Source of the DNA: Gorsachius magnificus
Taxonomy: Eukaryota; Chordata; Aves; Pelecaniformes; Ardeidae
Assembly: GCA_034008185.1 (NCBI GenBank)
Contig: CM067083.1
Span: 121,525,337 to 121,589,336 of the forward strand
Length of the DNA stretch: 64,000 nucleotides
Direction of reading: 5' to 3'
Numbering within the stretch: the first letter of the stretch is position 1; every line of letters begins with the position of its first letter. A program made the position numbers and the translations under genes. The notes below the pieces were generated by a model. That model ran no database searches. It saw nothing but the letters and a program-made list of their open reading frames with translations, and was not told the DNA's origin. Positions 1 through 12,800 of the stretch are shown one piece after another.

Positions 1-1030
1 CAATTAAATGACTAGGTGACATTCAGTCTGAATTTTTTCCTGAAGTTAAACTCTGAGAAAGCATAGTTCATTTCAGATTGCTACCATCTACCTCCTGAAC
101 AACATTGCAATACCTTGATGAGAACTTTATAAAGCTGGACATCTAGGTTTCGAACCTTGAGATTGTCATTGCCCTGAACTGTTCTTTGGGAGTTTATGGG
201 GTGACATCCCCAAAACTTCATTCTGTCATTTTCTTATTTACTAAATGTGTGACTAGAGTTATTTCCAAGGAGGACGAGTCTTGGATGTTTACCTTGATTG
301 TATCTGGACTGTTTATAATTAATTAGTCAGCCTGCTTGCAGAAGTTATCACAGAAAAGTACAGCAAATAATACCGTATGATTCTACAGTCTCCATTCAGT
401 GTGGTTTTTTCTTCTTACTTGTAGCACAGGGATCATGTCTCACCAATATTTAGAGTCTCCAAAAAAGAATCAAAATGGTGAAATCAAAATTCTGTGCCAA
501 CACAGTCTCACTGGAATAGAGTAACAGCTATGACAGACGACCTCCTAAAGTGAAGACCTACTTTTCAGAGGGGCTTAATCATAATTTTGTTTTCAGAAGT
601 CTATGGGAGTTGAGTATCAGATAATCAGCATCAGCAGAGCATGGAGGATCCTTAATTATCATTAATGAACCTAAGCTCATGACAGCAACTCGGGAAAACC
701 CTGTCTGTATTTGCTTAGGAATACAAGATTCCCCAGGTATCCAAGATTTTTGTTAAAAATGTCTTATGAGACCTAATGCTTTGCCACTGGGTATGTGGGT
801 CTTTGCCTAACGCTTGTGGCGCAGCCTGGGACCTGCTCTTCTGTCTAAAGGTAAAGAACCAGCCAACTCTAAGGACTTCTGCTGTTAATCCTTCTCAGAC
901 TACCTTGTTTGAATTATTTTGAATTGAAGTAGAGGGTGGTGCATTGTGTAGCATCTGAGCATGTCTCAAGAAATTAAAGATGCATTTCTTGTCCTTCTTC
1001 ACCCATAAGGTTTTGAGCATCCATCCTTGG
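1..1030. other. unique non-coding sequence
   Basis: AT-rich single-copy sequence. I see no long open frame, repeat tail or RNA gene. It forms the left flank of the LTR insertion that starts at 1036. Confidence 0.6.
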
Positions 1031-1035
1031 AGCAT
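1031..1035. repeat. Left target-site duplication AGCAT
   Basis: AGCAT directly precedes the LTR and recurs at 1652-1656 directly after it. This fixes both element boundaries. Confidence 0.9.
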
Positions 1036-1651
1036 TGTCGTGGTTTAACCTGGCTGGCAACTCAGCACCACGCAGCCGCTCGCTCACTCCCCCCCCTCCC
1101 TCAGTGGGATGGGGGAGAGAATCAGAGAAAAGAAAAAAAAAGTAAGACCCGCGGGTTGAGATAGAGACAGTTTAATAAGAGAGAAGAATAACAATAATAA
1201 TAATAATAATAATAGTAAGAAAATATACAGAATATATAAAACAAGTGATGCACAATGCAATTGCTCACCACTCGCTGACCGATGCCCAGCCCGTCCCGAG
1301 CAGTGATCACTCCCCCCAAGCCACAATCACACAGCCCGAGCTGCGACCACTCTGCCTGCGACCGACCGACCGACCCGACTGACCCGACTGACTAACCCCC
1401 CCGAGCATGACGTTCTATGGTATGGAATAGCTCTTTGGACAGTTTGGGTCCTAGCTGTGCTGTACTCCCAGCTTGTTATGCACCTGGCCGAGCAGGAGAA
1501 GCTCAAAAAGTCCTTGAGCAGTCTGAGCACTGCTTGGCAACAACTAAAAACATCAGCGTGTATCAACATTCTTCTAGCACTGAATCCAAAGCACAGCACT
1601 ATGCTAGCTTCTCTGAAGAAAATTAACTCTATCCCAGCCGAAACCAGGACA
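1036..1651 (-). mobile_element. Solo LTR of an avian endogenous retrovirus (TGTCRTGGTTTAACC group)
   Basis: A 616-bp LTR read on the minus strand. On the plus strand it opens TGTCGTGGTTTAACC and closes with CCAGGACA, giving TG...CA ends. It is flanked by a perfect 5-bp duplication, AGCAT at 1031-1035 and 1652-1656. On the sense (minus) strand I see a U3 with a TGACGT-type half-site (plus 1408-1413), then a polyadenylation-like ATTAAA (plus 1171-1176). An AAT triplet run lies at about 1188-1214 and a GACC/GACT array at 1360-1394. No gag or pol sequence borders it, so it is a solo LTR left by LTR-LTR recombination. A 5-bp duplication is typical of ERVL-like and some ERVK-like elements; the class is not certain. 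Open frames inside it are fortuitous. Confidence 0.9.
1360..1394. repeat. (GACC/GACT)n array inside the LTR
   Basis: About 35 bp of GACC and GACCCGACT units. It sits where, from memory, related LTR copies carry a TATAAA-type core promoter, so this copy has probably lost that box. Confidence 0.7.
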
Positions 1652-1656
1652 AGCAT
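1652..1656. repeat. Right target-site duplication AGCAT
   Basis: Identical to 1031-1035, with the 616-bp LTR between the two copies. Confidence 0.9.
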
Positions 1657-2210
1657 GTATAACAACTTACTGTCCTGAAAGCAGGAGGAGGACGTCCACC
1701 TGTTCTAGAAATCTGAAAGTATATAAAAACCATAAAAGGAACTGCAGAAGAAGAGAGCCTGAGTCTTCTGAAGGATAGTTAGGCCTAATGGATAAGTGGG
1801 CATATTTTGTATCCTGCCTGTAATATGTGGCAGCTGGACAGCAGGCAGGACACTGGTGGCATCTGAAATGACACCAAGTGCTCATGTGTGGGCAACTGAA
1901 TCGAACCCTGGGAGTCTACACTAAAATGCTTTCATCTGCATTTGTCATCCTCATCTCCCTTTATAGTCAACAGAGAGGAAAAAAGGCACTTCCAGGTGAC
2001 AATTAGGCTACCTAGAGCTGTATGTTTGGCCAGATGAATCCAACTCAAAATGTTACAGGAGCAAGAGCTAGAATAGAGCAACAACACTTCTGCCCTCAAA
2101 TGTTAGTTAAGATCTTTTATTCCTCACTTTTCGGGCTCAAGGGCTATGGATTCTTGGATGCTCAACAGTTGGCTTTGACTGAAGTTCCAAAAGCAATCCC
2201 ACCTTTTTAT
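1657..2210. other. unique non-coding sequence
   Basis: Right flank of the LTR. I see no gene, repeat tail or recognisable site. Confidence 0.5.
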
Positions 2211-2373
2211 TGGGTGGTTAGAATGCTCCTCCAGAAGACGGATAGTGTAGGTTCAAGCTCCACATCTGGATGTCCCAAATGTCCCTTTTCTCAGATGAGT
2301 ATGTTTTTCAGCATATGAAGAGAAAGTCTCAGGGTCTGAATCCTACTTTTCCAGTGGATTTAACCCTAATGCT
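2211..2373. repeat. Possible old tRNA-derived fold-back repeat, copy 1
   Basis: The left arm (2211-2269) reads TGGTTAGAATGCTC then GGTTCAAGCTCC (2250-2261), which resemble A-box and B-box promoter elements of a tRNA-derived SINE. The right arm (2333-2373) resembles the reverse complement of the same unit, with TCTGAATCCT then TTTAACCCTAATGC. The arrangement is two arms in inverted orientation about 60 bp apart. A similar pair occurs at 23405-23514. Amniote genomes carry an old palindromic repeat with these arm motifs as I remember it, but I cannot name it. Divergence is high. Confidence 0.45.
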
Positions 2374-4078
2374 AAAATATGTGTCTTGAGCACAGAAATT
2401 CATGCTGTCCCTTCTGCTTTTCCTCTTTCCTCCAGTATCTCCTCTTTTGTCTGCACTAGGTATGCACATCAGCTTTTAGTCATCCCAGTTTCAGTGCCTA
2501 ATTCTCTATTTCAGGTATAGGTATTGGACTGTCAGAAAAATTTAATCTCTCTACTGAATATTTAACGCCTCAGAAAATTCAAACTGTTTATTTAGCTACC
2601 TAAGTAAGGAGTTATATTGTCCTTAAGTTCAGATTCCAATCATAGCCTTCATTGCTTTTCTTTTTTGATGGCCTGTGCTCACTTCTGCAGAACAAGTAGC
2701 ACATTCTTAATCTAGGTGTGTAACTATCCACAGTAACTTCAAAGATAAATTAAGCACATGTTAATCCATGATTATCAGCCGCAGATTTTCAAGAATCAAT
2801 GCAGCTGCCAAAATGTCATGACAGCCTTAAAAAATTAGTTTTCTATTTTTTAAAACTGAAGTAATTTTTTCTAGTTTTTCCTTGTTCTGTTTTTTTGTGC
2901 CCTAGGGGTGTTTCAGGGTTTTTACATTTTTATTTTTTTACCCAGCAACTTTAAAACTTGAAAAATAATGCCAAAGAAATAAATCAATATTGGCTTTTTT
3001 AGGTAAGGTATTGATTTGGGGAGATGAAGCTTTGAGAAAATCAGGACTATCAGAAGATAAAATGGTGAATGAAGATAGCACTGGGCAAGGCTGTGATTTA
3101 AATATTTCTGCTGATTTTGGTAGGTTGTGTATGAAGTAATTCCTATCCTTGTATTTCATTCCTTATTTAAAAATGGTGACAATAGCTCTTCCTTACTTCA
3201 AATGAGTTTTGCGAGATTAAGTTAATTAACGTCTGTGAGGTCATCTCTTTTAATGGAACATGGGAGGTTTTCAACAGCACTTGTGAATTACTTAGAGCAT
3301 TAAGAGTAGAATGGGAGTGTAAGATACTCATTATCAAGCTCTATGTCAGAAGTTGTTTGATTATTGCTTGTGTTATACTGAGCGCTGGGTTACTTTACTC
3401 GCACCTTTCTCCTGCAATTCACTGAAGTTTATGAGCTTTCTCAAGATATTAGGTATTAATCAGCCCGAGGAAGGATCTCACAACCTGGTCTTGTTCCTTT
3501 CTACCTGAATACCACGTAATCATCTAAATTCACTTTATCCAAGGGTGAGGAGTTACCTTCCTCCTTGCTAACTCTAAATTCCTGCAAAAGAATTTAAAAG
3601 AAGGAATAAATTCAAATCAATCATTCCTATTTTTATTGAACACTGCCGAGCTTTAAAAAATAATTTAAAAATATGTTGCTTTCAGCTGAGAAAGGTATTT
3701 AATCACAAGCTGAGATTTAAACATCTACTCAGCTACTATTTATATTTATGAAATTCAGGTGCATGCTTTGCTGAAAAATAAATTAATTAATGAAATAATT
3801 AAGAATAAACACATTTTAAATGCAACATACCTTGGTCAAAGAGGGCCTTGGAACCTCCTTCTGACTGACAACGGGAGAGAGCTTTTCCTTTTGTTTACAA
3901 GGGCACAAGTCTGACAGTTTCTGCAGGCAGCCTGTATTATAAGTGTGTGAAATAAAGACATGCGATGAAAATTTTGACAAACCTGAGAAGCTGATCCTCC
4001 AATCAATCAAAAGCAAAGCTATTTTATCACTGTCCATTGACCAACTCTAGTTAAAATAATTATTAATAGTGATAGTGT

Positions 4079-4121
4079 TGATGATGATGATAATGGTGAT
4101 GATGATAATAATAATAAATAA
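4079..4121. repeat. (GAT/AAT)n trinucleotide repeat
   Basis: Imperfect GAT units followed by AAT units and AAATAAA. A simple sequence repeat. Confidence 0.85.
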
Positions 4122-7100
4122 ATGCCACCAAATGGCAATGAAGCTTTCGGTTCATGCCATCCATTTTTATTTCGTGTGCACTATGGAAAATTCACTGATT
4201 TCCAGTCCATTAAAACACATTTCAGAGCTGTGTTGTTTGAAGTTACTTTACTTCAGAAACAGCTCTTTTCAATTAACTCTGAAACCTCTTTCAACAGCCT
4301 TTCATAAATAGGCCAACATCAATGGCATGCTCGGAGTCAGTACGTATCTCTAATGGAAATGCACAATGGGCCACGCTCCATGCCTCCAGGGAGAACATCT
4401 TCCATTTCAGACAGATTCAATGAGAAGTTTTGCCAGCTATTCTGGGTCTCTCACTTTTTGTCTCAGGTTTAGCTCATAGCTGATCAATGGCTGTGCTTTT
4501 TAATTACACTGTACGGTCTGTAATGATTTGTCACTCATTGAACCTGGGTGTTCTTTTTAGTCAGCGTGGGGTAAGAGCAAGGAAGAAAAAAGAAAGTAAC
4601 ATTAACCCTGTAAAAGGCAAGCGGTTGAGATTAGTTCATGTAACACGTTCTACTGTTTTGCTTGGCAGCTGTTTGCAAGGAAAAGGGGGGAAGCAAAAGT
4701 TAGAAGTCAAGACTATGGGAATTTTTCAAAACCCATGACTTGCAGTGAACATTTTCCAGTTAACCAAAGGGAACTGAGATTCTAATTTATGCTCTGAAAT
4801 AGCATTTTATATTAATATTCCAAAAGCAATAATAGAAAATAGTTATTTGCAATGCATGTGGCTCACACTGACTGACTTCTCTGGAAACTTGGAGCAAAGT
4901 TCTCATCTTCTTCCCCAAACAGCAGACTTGTAGCAAGGTTTGTACCAAGCAGGGTGTATTAACAAAAATGTAGTCACACCTTTTCTGTTGATTCTGGCCA
5001 TACTTTTGGGTAGAGCATGGGCAATGTGGCTACCTGTGTCTGTATTTGCCCATCTGGAAATGTGCTAAACTGCATCTGCATTACACACTGGAGCACAATG
5101 CAGAAATTCCCAAATTAAAGCAGATCTGAGCTAGTAAGTCCCCACAATATGTGCTACTTTTCTCCAGCTTGTCACATCTCCCTAACCCTTCAGAAGAGGT
5201 ATGCATTTAACCGTTCTGAAAATATACCCCTGGGGCTTCAGGTTCTTGTGTCAGTCTCTAAATATGATCTTTTTTTTTCTTTTACAAACAGCATTTCAAC
5301 AGCCTTTTTGGACTTAAATGTGAAAAATTATGTGGTTCATTCTTAGCCATATAAATACAGGTAGACTGGAATCAGCAGTAGCTTTCTAAGTGGCAGAGGA
5401 ATGAAATTCTAGAACACCTTTTGCCCATAGAAGAGGCAGAAAATCTTATATTTAAGTGCATGACTTGTTTATAAAAGGTGTTAGATGATGTGATATTCTA
5501 GCAGAGCAGGAGACTAGAGCTGCTGATCTTGGAGCAGGATCCCTTTCACATCTGTGCTCCTATAAAATTCAGACTATTTTAATAAATGCCTGAGCACAGA
5601 TATAGGAACCTCAATTTCGACTTTCATTTTGGAAATTCTTCCTCTTCAGAGACCCATTATCTGCCAATATAGCATGGACATGTATCTGCTATATTCTTTG
5701 CAAATGCGCTGTGTTTGACACATTCAAAATGAAGCAATATCAGCCGAGTGGTTTCACTGCTCTGTATCTCTCATTTTCATTCTCACACTTTTCTTGTCTT
5801 TTCATTTCTAAACTCTCACAGATAATGACTGTCAAATATTAAGCCCGGCGCAACCTCAATTTCTAATTGCACATCTAACTTTACGTTGTGATGGTAATGA
5901 CGATCCTAGCAGTGGGTAGCTTAGTGTTTCAGATTTCACCTTGCAGCCAGATAGACCAGTGGAAATTGGACAACTTAATATTTTACCAATTCAGAAAGCC
6001 TCTGGCTTATGATCCCAAAATACCACTTTAAGAAACATTTGCTTGTCCATAGGAGACATAGGAGGGAAGGAAGAATACTCCTAAAACTTAATTTCCAATT
6101 TCATTTTAATGTATGATCTTTTAATTGTGATATAAATTTTAACAGCTATAGAAGAAAATATATAAAGAAATGAAAGAAGCATAAAATATAATAAATTTTA
6201 AACCAAAATTTTAAAATGTTACTTCAGAATTTTCTGAAGGAAAACATTTTGATTTAAAAAAAAAAATCTTTAATAGTATTTTTAACGGAAAGAAAGATTT
6301 CTATCTCTACAATTCAGTTTTCACAGGATTTCCCAACAGTTTTTAGCTCATTTAGTCACTGTTTTCTCCCAGATTATACAACTGTACTTACCTTAATGGA
6401 AAATAAGATTTTTTTATGGAGGCTAAACTCCTGGATTATGATCCATTTAACTTTTTTTTTTTTTTTCTCCCTGGCCCCAGAGGTTTTGCACCTCCTACTT
6501 TCCCAACTTCCTGATCCCTTTCCATGCCCACAGTGCACAGAATGAGTGCCTAACAGTGCCTATAGATAACGGCACACTTCTAGGAAATGCAAGAAATTAA
6601 TTTTGAGCAAGTCATGCTTTCCATTTCCTGGTGAAGAGCTCTTGTTGGTTTGCAAATAGCTTGCCCACAACACTGGGGATACAGATCCACTGTTTGTAGA
6701 TCTCAAATATCCTTAGATGTCAAACTCAGTTAAAGGGGAATGGTTTACAGAGTAGATTCCCTGTACAGGCTCTGGACAAAGTCTTTGAACATCCACAGAA
6801 AATAACTGGGACCTACGGTTTAAGGCAGAACTTGTGGCTTGCTTACCTGGACTTGACCACATTAATCTAACCTGTGTTGTATTTATATCCTTTTGAGGGA
6901 TCTGGAGCCAAATAATTTCAATGAACTTTCAGATATAACATAAATAACACTCCAGCACTCACTATAATTCAGCTGTAGCCATTATGAATCAAATATATCC
7001 CTCCAGGCAATGCATTTACCCCAGAAATGTGCTTGGCCTACAGCTGCTGAAGCTGTGTTAGTCTGAATACATCAGGGTTACATGGGGGAGTGTATACGTA

Positions 7101-7221
7101 AGAAGTTTTGCATGCAAAAGGCTAAATAAGTAGAGAAAAAAACCTAATAAGCTGGACCAATCATGCCATATTTTTATAGCACCCACATACTCTTTGGTCT
7201 TGTAAGTCTTCAGTTGATTTC

Positions 7222-7241
7222 TTTTTTTTTTTTTTTTTTTT
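7222..7241. repeat. Poly-T run (20 bases)
   Basis: Uninterrupted T tract. On the minus strand no AATAAA lies just before it, so it does not look like a retrocopy tail. Confidence 0.9.
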
Positions 7242-8085
7242 GTGTCCTGGTTCATGATTGAATTGTAAAGTGAAATAAAAATGTCTTTCATCTAGATCTC
7301 AAACCATCAAAGCTCATCAAAAATAATTTGGAACAAGGTATATAACCAAGAATACATTTAAGCTCATACTTAATCCTAAAGGCAAGCTTAAATTTTACTC
7401 ATTTCTACAGAATTTAATCACAGACTTAAATGAAAATTAAGCACATGATTAAGTGCTTTCGAGAGCCATTTTCATGAGATGGATCATTAAAATTAAGTAT
7501 AGATTTTAGTCTTTAATGATGGAAAAAAATCAAATGTCTAATTTTATCTAAGTAGTTCCAGTGATATACATGGGTTTCTGTGGAATTTCAGCCAAGCTGA
7601 ATGTGAGTGTTTGTTGAATTGGGGTCCAACCTCTTTTCCATTTTAGGGGCTAAAGACGGGAAGGAATATCTCATAGTGGAACTCTGAGAAATTCCTGATT
7701 CCCATCCCATTAATACTCACAGAAATGCAAATGTTGTGTTCCATAGGAAGTTATTTGAACTTTTAACTACAGTTCTCATAATTTTTAATGCACAAATACA
7801 TACTTGTTCAGGCAGCTTCCTCATTTTAATTTTGCCCTTTTCTCATCTATTAACTCTCACAATGTAAAGCTGTCAGGATCTCCTCTTCTGCTGAAGCCAC
7901 CTCAGACAACTTTGGAACCAGTTGCTTTGTAGGTGAATGTGGATATTCGTTATGAAGACTCAGTGCTAAAGCTAAGAGGTTTTATTCATTGTAGAAATTC
8001 ATATCCTCAGACACAACCATTAAACATTCTGAGCAGCCCTGAAAAAATCAGTGGACTATTTACAGTGTATTCAATTAAATTCACT

Positions 8086-8170
8086 GTTACTGCTACTACT
8101 ACTACTGCTATTACTATTGCTGCTGCTACTACTAGTGCCGTTACTGCTCCTGATAATAATGACGATAATG
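8086..8170. repeat. (ACT/GCT)n then (GATAAT)n compound repeat
   Basis: Imperfect ACT and GCT triplets from about 8086 to 8135, then GATAATAATGACGATAATG at 8151-8169. They happen to keep a short open frame rich in T and A residues; I regard that frame as spurious. Confidence 0.8.
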
Positions 8171-9636
8171 AAAATATGAAAAACGGAACTTTTAGATCGA
8201 ACTTCTAATCCAAAACTGCTTAAGGTCAACATTTAGCAAAACAGAGAATGAGTGAAATAAAGACATACAAAGACCAACCTAAAGAGACATCGCAAGACAG
8301 GGAAGGCATATAGAGTCCTTAAATCAGTGGAACAACTAACACTGACTAATGACCTTAGAGATGTAAAGATCAGCCCTGTAAAAAGTCAAGCAAAAACCCG
8401 CATCAGAACATCTCATGTATTTTAGGGTGTTGAATTTGAATCAACCCTTTCTGAATAGATCTAAATGAAAACCAGCATCGTATTCCTGGTATGCCTTTCT
8501 AAATATGTACAAAAAGAGCATTAGACGTGAAAAATGTCCTTGAAGTAGAACTGTCAGTTCCATTGTACAAGCTGTGCTTTTTATGAGACCATCCAGGGTT
8601 TGGCCAGCAATGAGATTTTTTCATTGTGAGGGAGCTCACTTTTAGTTAGCAACATGTCTGCATTTCCCCATATGGTTCCTTCCAAGGTGTTGTGTCATAT
8701 ACAATGATGTCATGTTTCAGAGGAAGGAGGAAAAAAGGCCTCAAGCTGTTTTCTTCTTTTTTTAAAGCTTCACCGATTATGTGGTAGCTTTAAGCAGCCT
8801 GCTCATCTCTAGTGAGCAGTTGGTTATCTGCTCTCCTTAATTTGAGCTTGCATGTATTCACACAGCTTTAAAGGAAAAAGAATAGCATTTCTTACTAGCG
8901 ATGCAGTGTTTATCCATCCAAATTTTCAGTCCAATATATTTCCACTGGCTTCTGAAGTGTGAGATTTTAAAGGGTGCAGTGTAATAGTTTACATCTCTAT
9001 CCAAGCTGGCATATTTACATGCCTCGTAAACCTATTGTGCTTAAGGCTTTCAGCAGCATTGCTTCGATTTAATTTGTGGTTTTATAATTATTGTTTTATT
9101 CTTGGGCATATTATTCTTGGAAGGCCAGCTTTGTAATGTAACGGGAATGTCCAGGAACATCCTTTGTTCTCTCAGTAATACTGATACATGAATGTATGAG
9201 TTGCACACATGGTTTACAAAGGCCATTCCCTGAGTCTAGATTTTTTTTTTAATATACAAAAGACTTTATTTTATTCTTGATCATTATACAACCATGTCTA
9301 TAGTAACAAAATACCTCTCAAGTTTTCACTGTATTTTTCACCACAAGTTCATTTGGAGTGACTGGCACTGATGCACAGTGCTTGCACCAGCTAAAGCAAA
9401 TTGTTACCTTACTTCTTGATACCTGCAGCTAAGACCATGTTTCTATTACCTGTGTGTCCAATACCATCTGAGATGTATTATTGCATTTAAGACAACAGGC
9501 TAGCAGGTATGGATCAGGATTGAGAAGAGTCATGCATGCTTCCATGGCCAAGTGGGATACTCCACCTAAAAGGGTACGAGATACTTATGCTTGGCAAGTG
9601 AAGCCCATCCTGTGGGTATGTTTTAGTTGCCTAGAC

Positions 9637-9811
9637 ACAGAATCACAGAATGGCAGGGGTTGGAAGGAACCTCAGGAGATCATCCAGTCCAACCCGCCTG
9701 CTCAAGCAGGCTCACCCAGAACAGGGTGCACAGGACAGCGTCCAGGTGGGGGTTGAATATCTCCAGAGAAGGAGACTCCACAACCCCCCTGGGCAGCCTG
9801 TGCCAGTGCAG
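9637..9811 (-). mobile_element. CR1 LINE 3' fragment
   Basis: Starts on the plus strand with the inverted tail ACAGAATCACAGAATGG. It continues through GGTTGGAAGGAACCTC, CATCCAGTCCAACCC and GGCAGCCTGTGCCAGTGC, in the order expected for the 3' end of avian CR1 read backwards. Similarity stops near 9811, so the copy is 5'-truncated, as most CR1 insertions are. The octamer form ATTCTGTG suggests a CR1-J-like subfamily. Confidence 0.9.
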
Positions 9812-12800
9812 ATGTCTAGTGCCTTTTGAGATGCCCATGGATGTTACACCTGGCCACTGTTTGCCAGCTCACAAGGACAGCACAAAGCTGTGTGTATCTG
9901 CCAGCCCAGTGGAGATGTCTCAGGTTCCTTAAAGCATCTAGAGCTATTTAGTTGACCAAATGTAAGTTTCTACATAAAGCTGAGCTAATCTCTCTATTAG
10001 ACTCCATTAACTGCATTCTCTGGGACCTGAACCATTTGCCTAAACATGGGCACCTAATATCACTTGGGATGCCCAGGTTCCGAAGATCTCCAGTAGCTCC
10101 CATCTGAGATGGACCCTGTGAAAGATGAAGTACCACAGGGTACCTAAAATGGTAGTAGATATGCCTGAACTCAGGCAATTGGCTCAAGTCTTAATTTCTG
10201 TTGACTACTGTGGAAGCTCAGGCAGCAGCGCCTGATTTACAGGTACATTACACCGCTATTAAATTATCTGAGCCTGGAACTTGGCAAGCTTGTAGCAGGG
10301 CAAATTTTCTACAGTTCCCCGAGTACTGATTCGGAGTTTCTAATCACAGAATAATCTCTTCTCAGTTTGCATAATGGGACTGTATATTTTAAAGGAAAGC
10401 TTTTGAAGGAGTCTGATGATGATGAAAGCGTCTGTTATTCAATACTTGATAGCATTCTAAAAGAATCCATTTTGAGAGATGGGGGAGTATTCAAACCATT
10501 TTGAAATTAAGCCCTTTTATATTTCATCATATTGAGCATAGACTGATCCATGTCATATGTCAAATATCCCAAGTTTGTTTCTTCTGGAAAAGTTACTTTT
10601 GCTCAGAGGCAATACTCGAAATAATTGCACTGCCGTGAACACAGGAAAAAAGGACTGTCTGGTGGTTGCACCAAAAGAACTAGTGGTCAAGCCAACTTTG
10701 TGATCTTCAGGCTCTCATCCTGTTGTGTACTCTCAAGAAAGTAATTTCAAACCCTGTGATTTGTTTTGCCATGATTCGTTCTGTGTAAACCTCATCTTCC
10801 TGCAATTGAATCAAGCTATAAAGTAGAAAGGATTGGATTCATATTTCCAAATGTAGAGGTCTATACTGCAGACCTACATAAGGTCTAGTTCTCTTTAGTC
10901 CCCTAGTAAATAAAAGGAGAGAAAAAGTGTCTGGTTTTAATACAGCTGATCTACAGCTGATCAAGTAAACTGTGCTCTAAATGTGAAATTTTTTTCTCCT
11001 TGAGTATTGAAAGTTCTACACAGTTAGCTGATTTGGAGATATTTTCACTGCAGAGATCTACAATGATTCCCATCCTCCATGGGTGAGTACCTGTTGCAGG
11101 TTCCTCTACACCTGATTACCAATACACATTTTTCATAATTAATTATTGCAACAAGAGTTTGTTAACTTCAGGAACTGAATTTGTTGTCTAGATGGATGTC
11201 ATCCTCCAGGTGTACATAATCTTCTAGAAGCATAGGTTCTTGAATTCATCTGGAATGCAAACTGCATAGACTATTTAAGTAATACTGAATCATTTGATAC
11301 ATTGGTACTCAAAGTACTTTGAGTTCTCTGATGGGAAGGTACAGCATGGCTATGCATGATCAACAGGAGTATCTTACATAATTTCATGAAGCTGAAATTA
11401 TGGATATAGTCCATGGAATCAAAGAAAACCAGTCTATTTCATGGTTTGTGGTGAAGAAACTGATATCCAGTATGATGTTTTTTATTTTGGTAAGCAAAAT
11501 GGGTTAGCTCAAGAACAATCACATCTGACTGATATGTTGTGTAATAAATCCACATGATACCACAATCTGCATGGGATATACTTTGCTTGAGATGCTCTGA
11601 TGGTAGGAGAGAGGAATTGAGATGGTCTTAAAATGATGATTCTAGGACAAGAATGGATTTTTATGACAAACCAGCTGAAGCAATTTGCTGTGTGGGCAAT
11701 ACCTTGAGTACCAGCAATAGCTTTCTGTTTTTCAGAGTTGTTTGGATTCCAGACACTTTTATGACATCAGCCAGTGCAGGATCTAAAAATCAGGCTAAAA
11801 GGGTACTCAGGGCTATGTTGTTTTCTCTCATACACATAGACCAACTATTACCCTGAAGCAACAATATCAACAGGGATTGGATGAAAAATGAACCTATAAC
11901 ACTGTAATTTTTCAGCAAATTCAGCACAAGACTACATTGATCAAAAATTCAGACAAAAAAAAGACAATATATTTTCAGTTAATAGCTATTGGATTTATAA
12001 GACCATTAATATGTAAATGAAAAATGGCAGCTTCCTTCATGCCTAATTTTCCTTTTGCTTACCTGTCTCCTTCATCCTGAGATTTTAGTTTTGAAGGAGT
12101 CAAAGTGCCACCCACACTGATCTTCATTCTGTAGAAAGGAAATTGTCTGAAATGGCGATATCCTGAGAGGATGCTGGAATTGTTTCCTGTTTTCTGACCA
12201 TTTCCAAACGTAGCAATTGAAAGTTCCATACAATTATCCAGGTCATATTCTAAAACCTGGACCTTCATAGTCTGCACATGTACAACTATGTGGTGCTCCT
12301 GATAGGTACTCCCATGAGGGAAAGATTATTTGCAGATGCCCCAGGAAAAGTCCTTTACAAATTAAGGACTTCATATATCTGCAGTATGAATTGTACAATG
12401 AATAGCCTTGACCATAACTGTCTTTTCAGGTAATGCATTACACCAACCAGTAAATATTTAAAATAACTTCCTCAAAAAACCCAGGAATGTGCTAAAAATG
12501 TCTTTGCTGATGTGTACTGCATTAACAACCCATTTCACACGTAGCCTGACACACTGAGCTGACCGTCATTTTAAGTCATCTGAACCTTGGACAGTTGAAC
12601 TAAGCTTGTCCTCTGTGTTCCCTGCACAGTCAAGGGGAGAAAGAGATCAGATGAGACAATGACTGCGACAGGAGAAAGGGAAGGATCTTCCCATGGGCGG
12701 GAAGATCCCATTGACATTGTCACGATGTCCCAGTTATCAGCTGTTAGAAGGATCCTGCATAAAAAAGCTCAGTACTTTTACTTAATTCTGGTAGTCATTA

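Larger units (their letters stand above)
2374..9636. other. AT-rich non-coding stretch
   Basis: About 7.3 kb without a supported gene. It holds simple repeats at 4079-4121, 6452-6466, 7222-7241 and 8086-8170, listed separately where notable, and otherwise single-copy sequence. The open frames here lack codon structure or a recognisable family. Confidence 0.55.

Noticed and set aside
1327..1665. 112-codon minus-strand frame
   Set aside because: It lies almost wholly inside the LTR and does not resemble any retroviral protein. LTRs of this type are non-coding.
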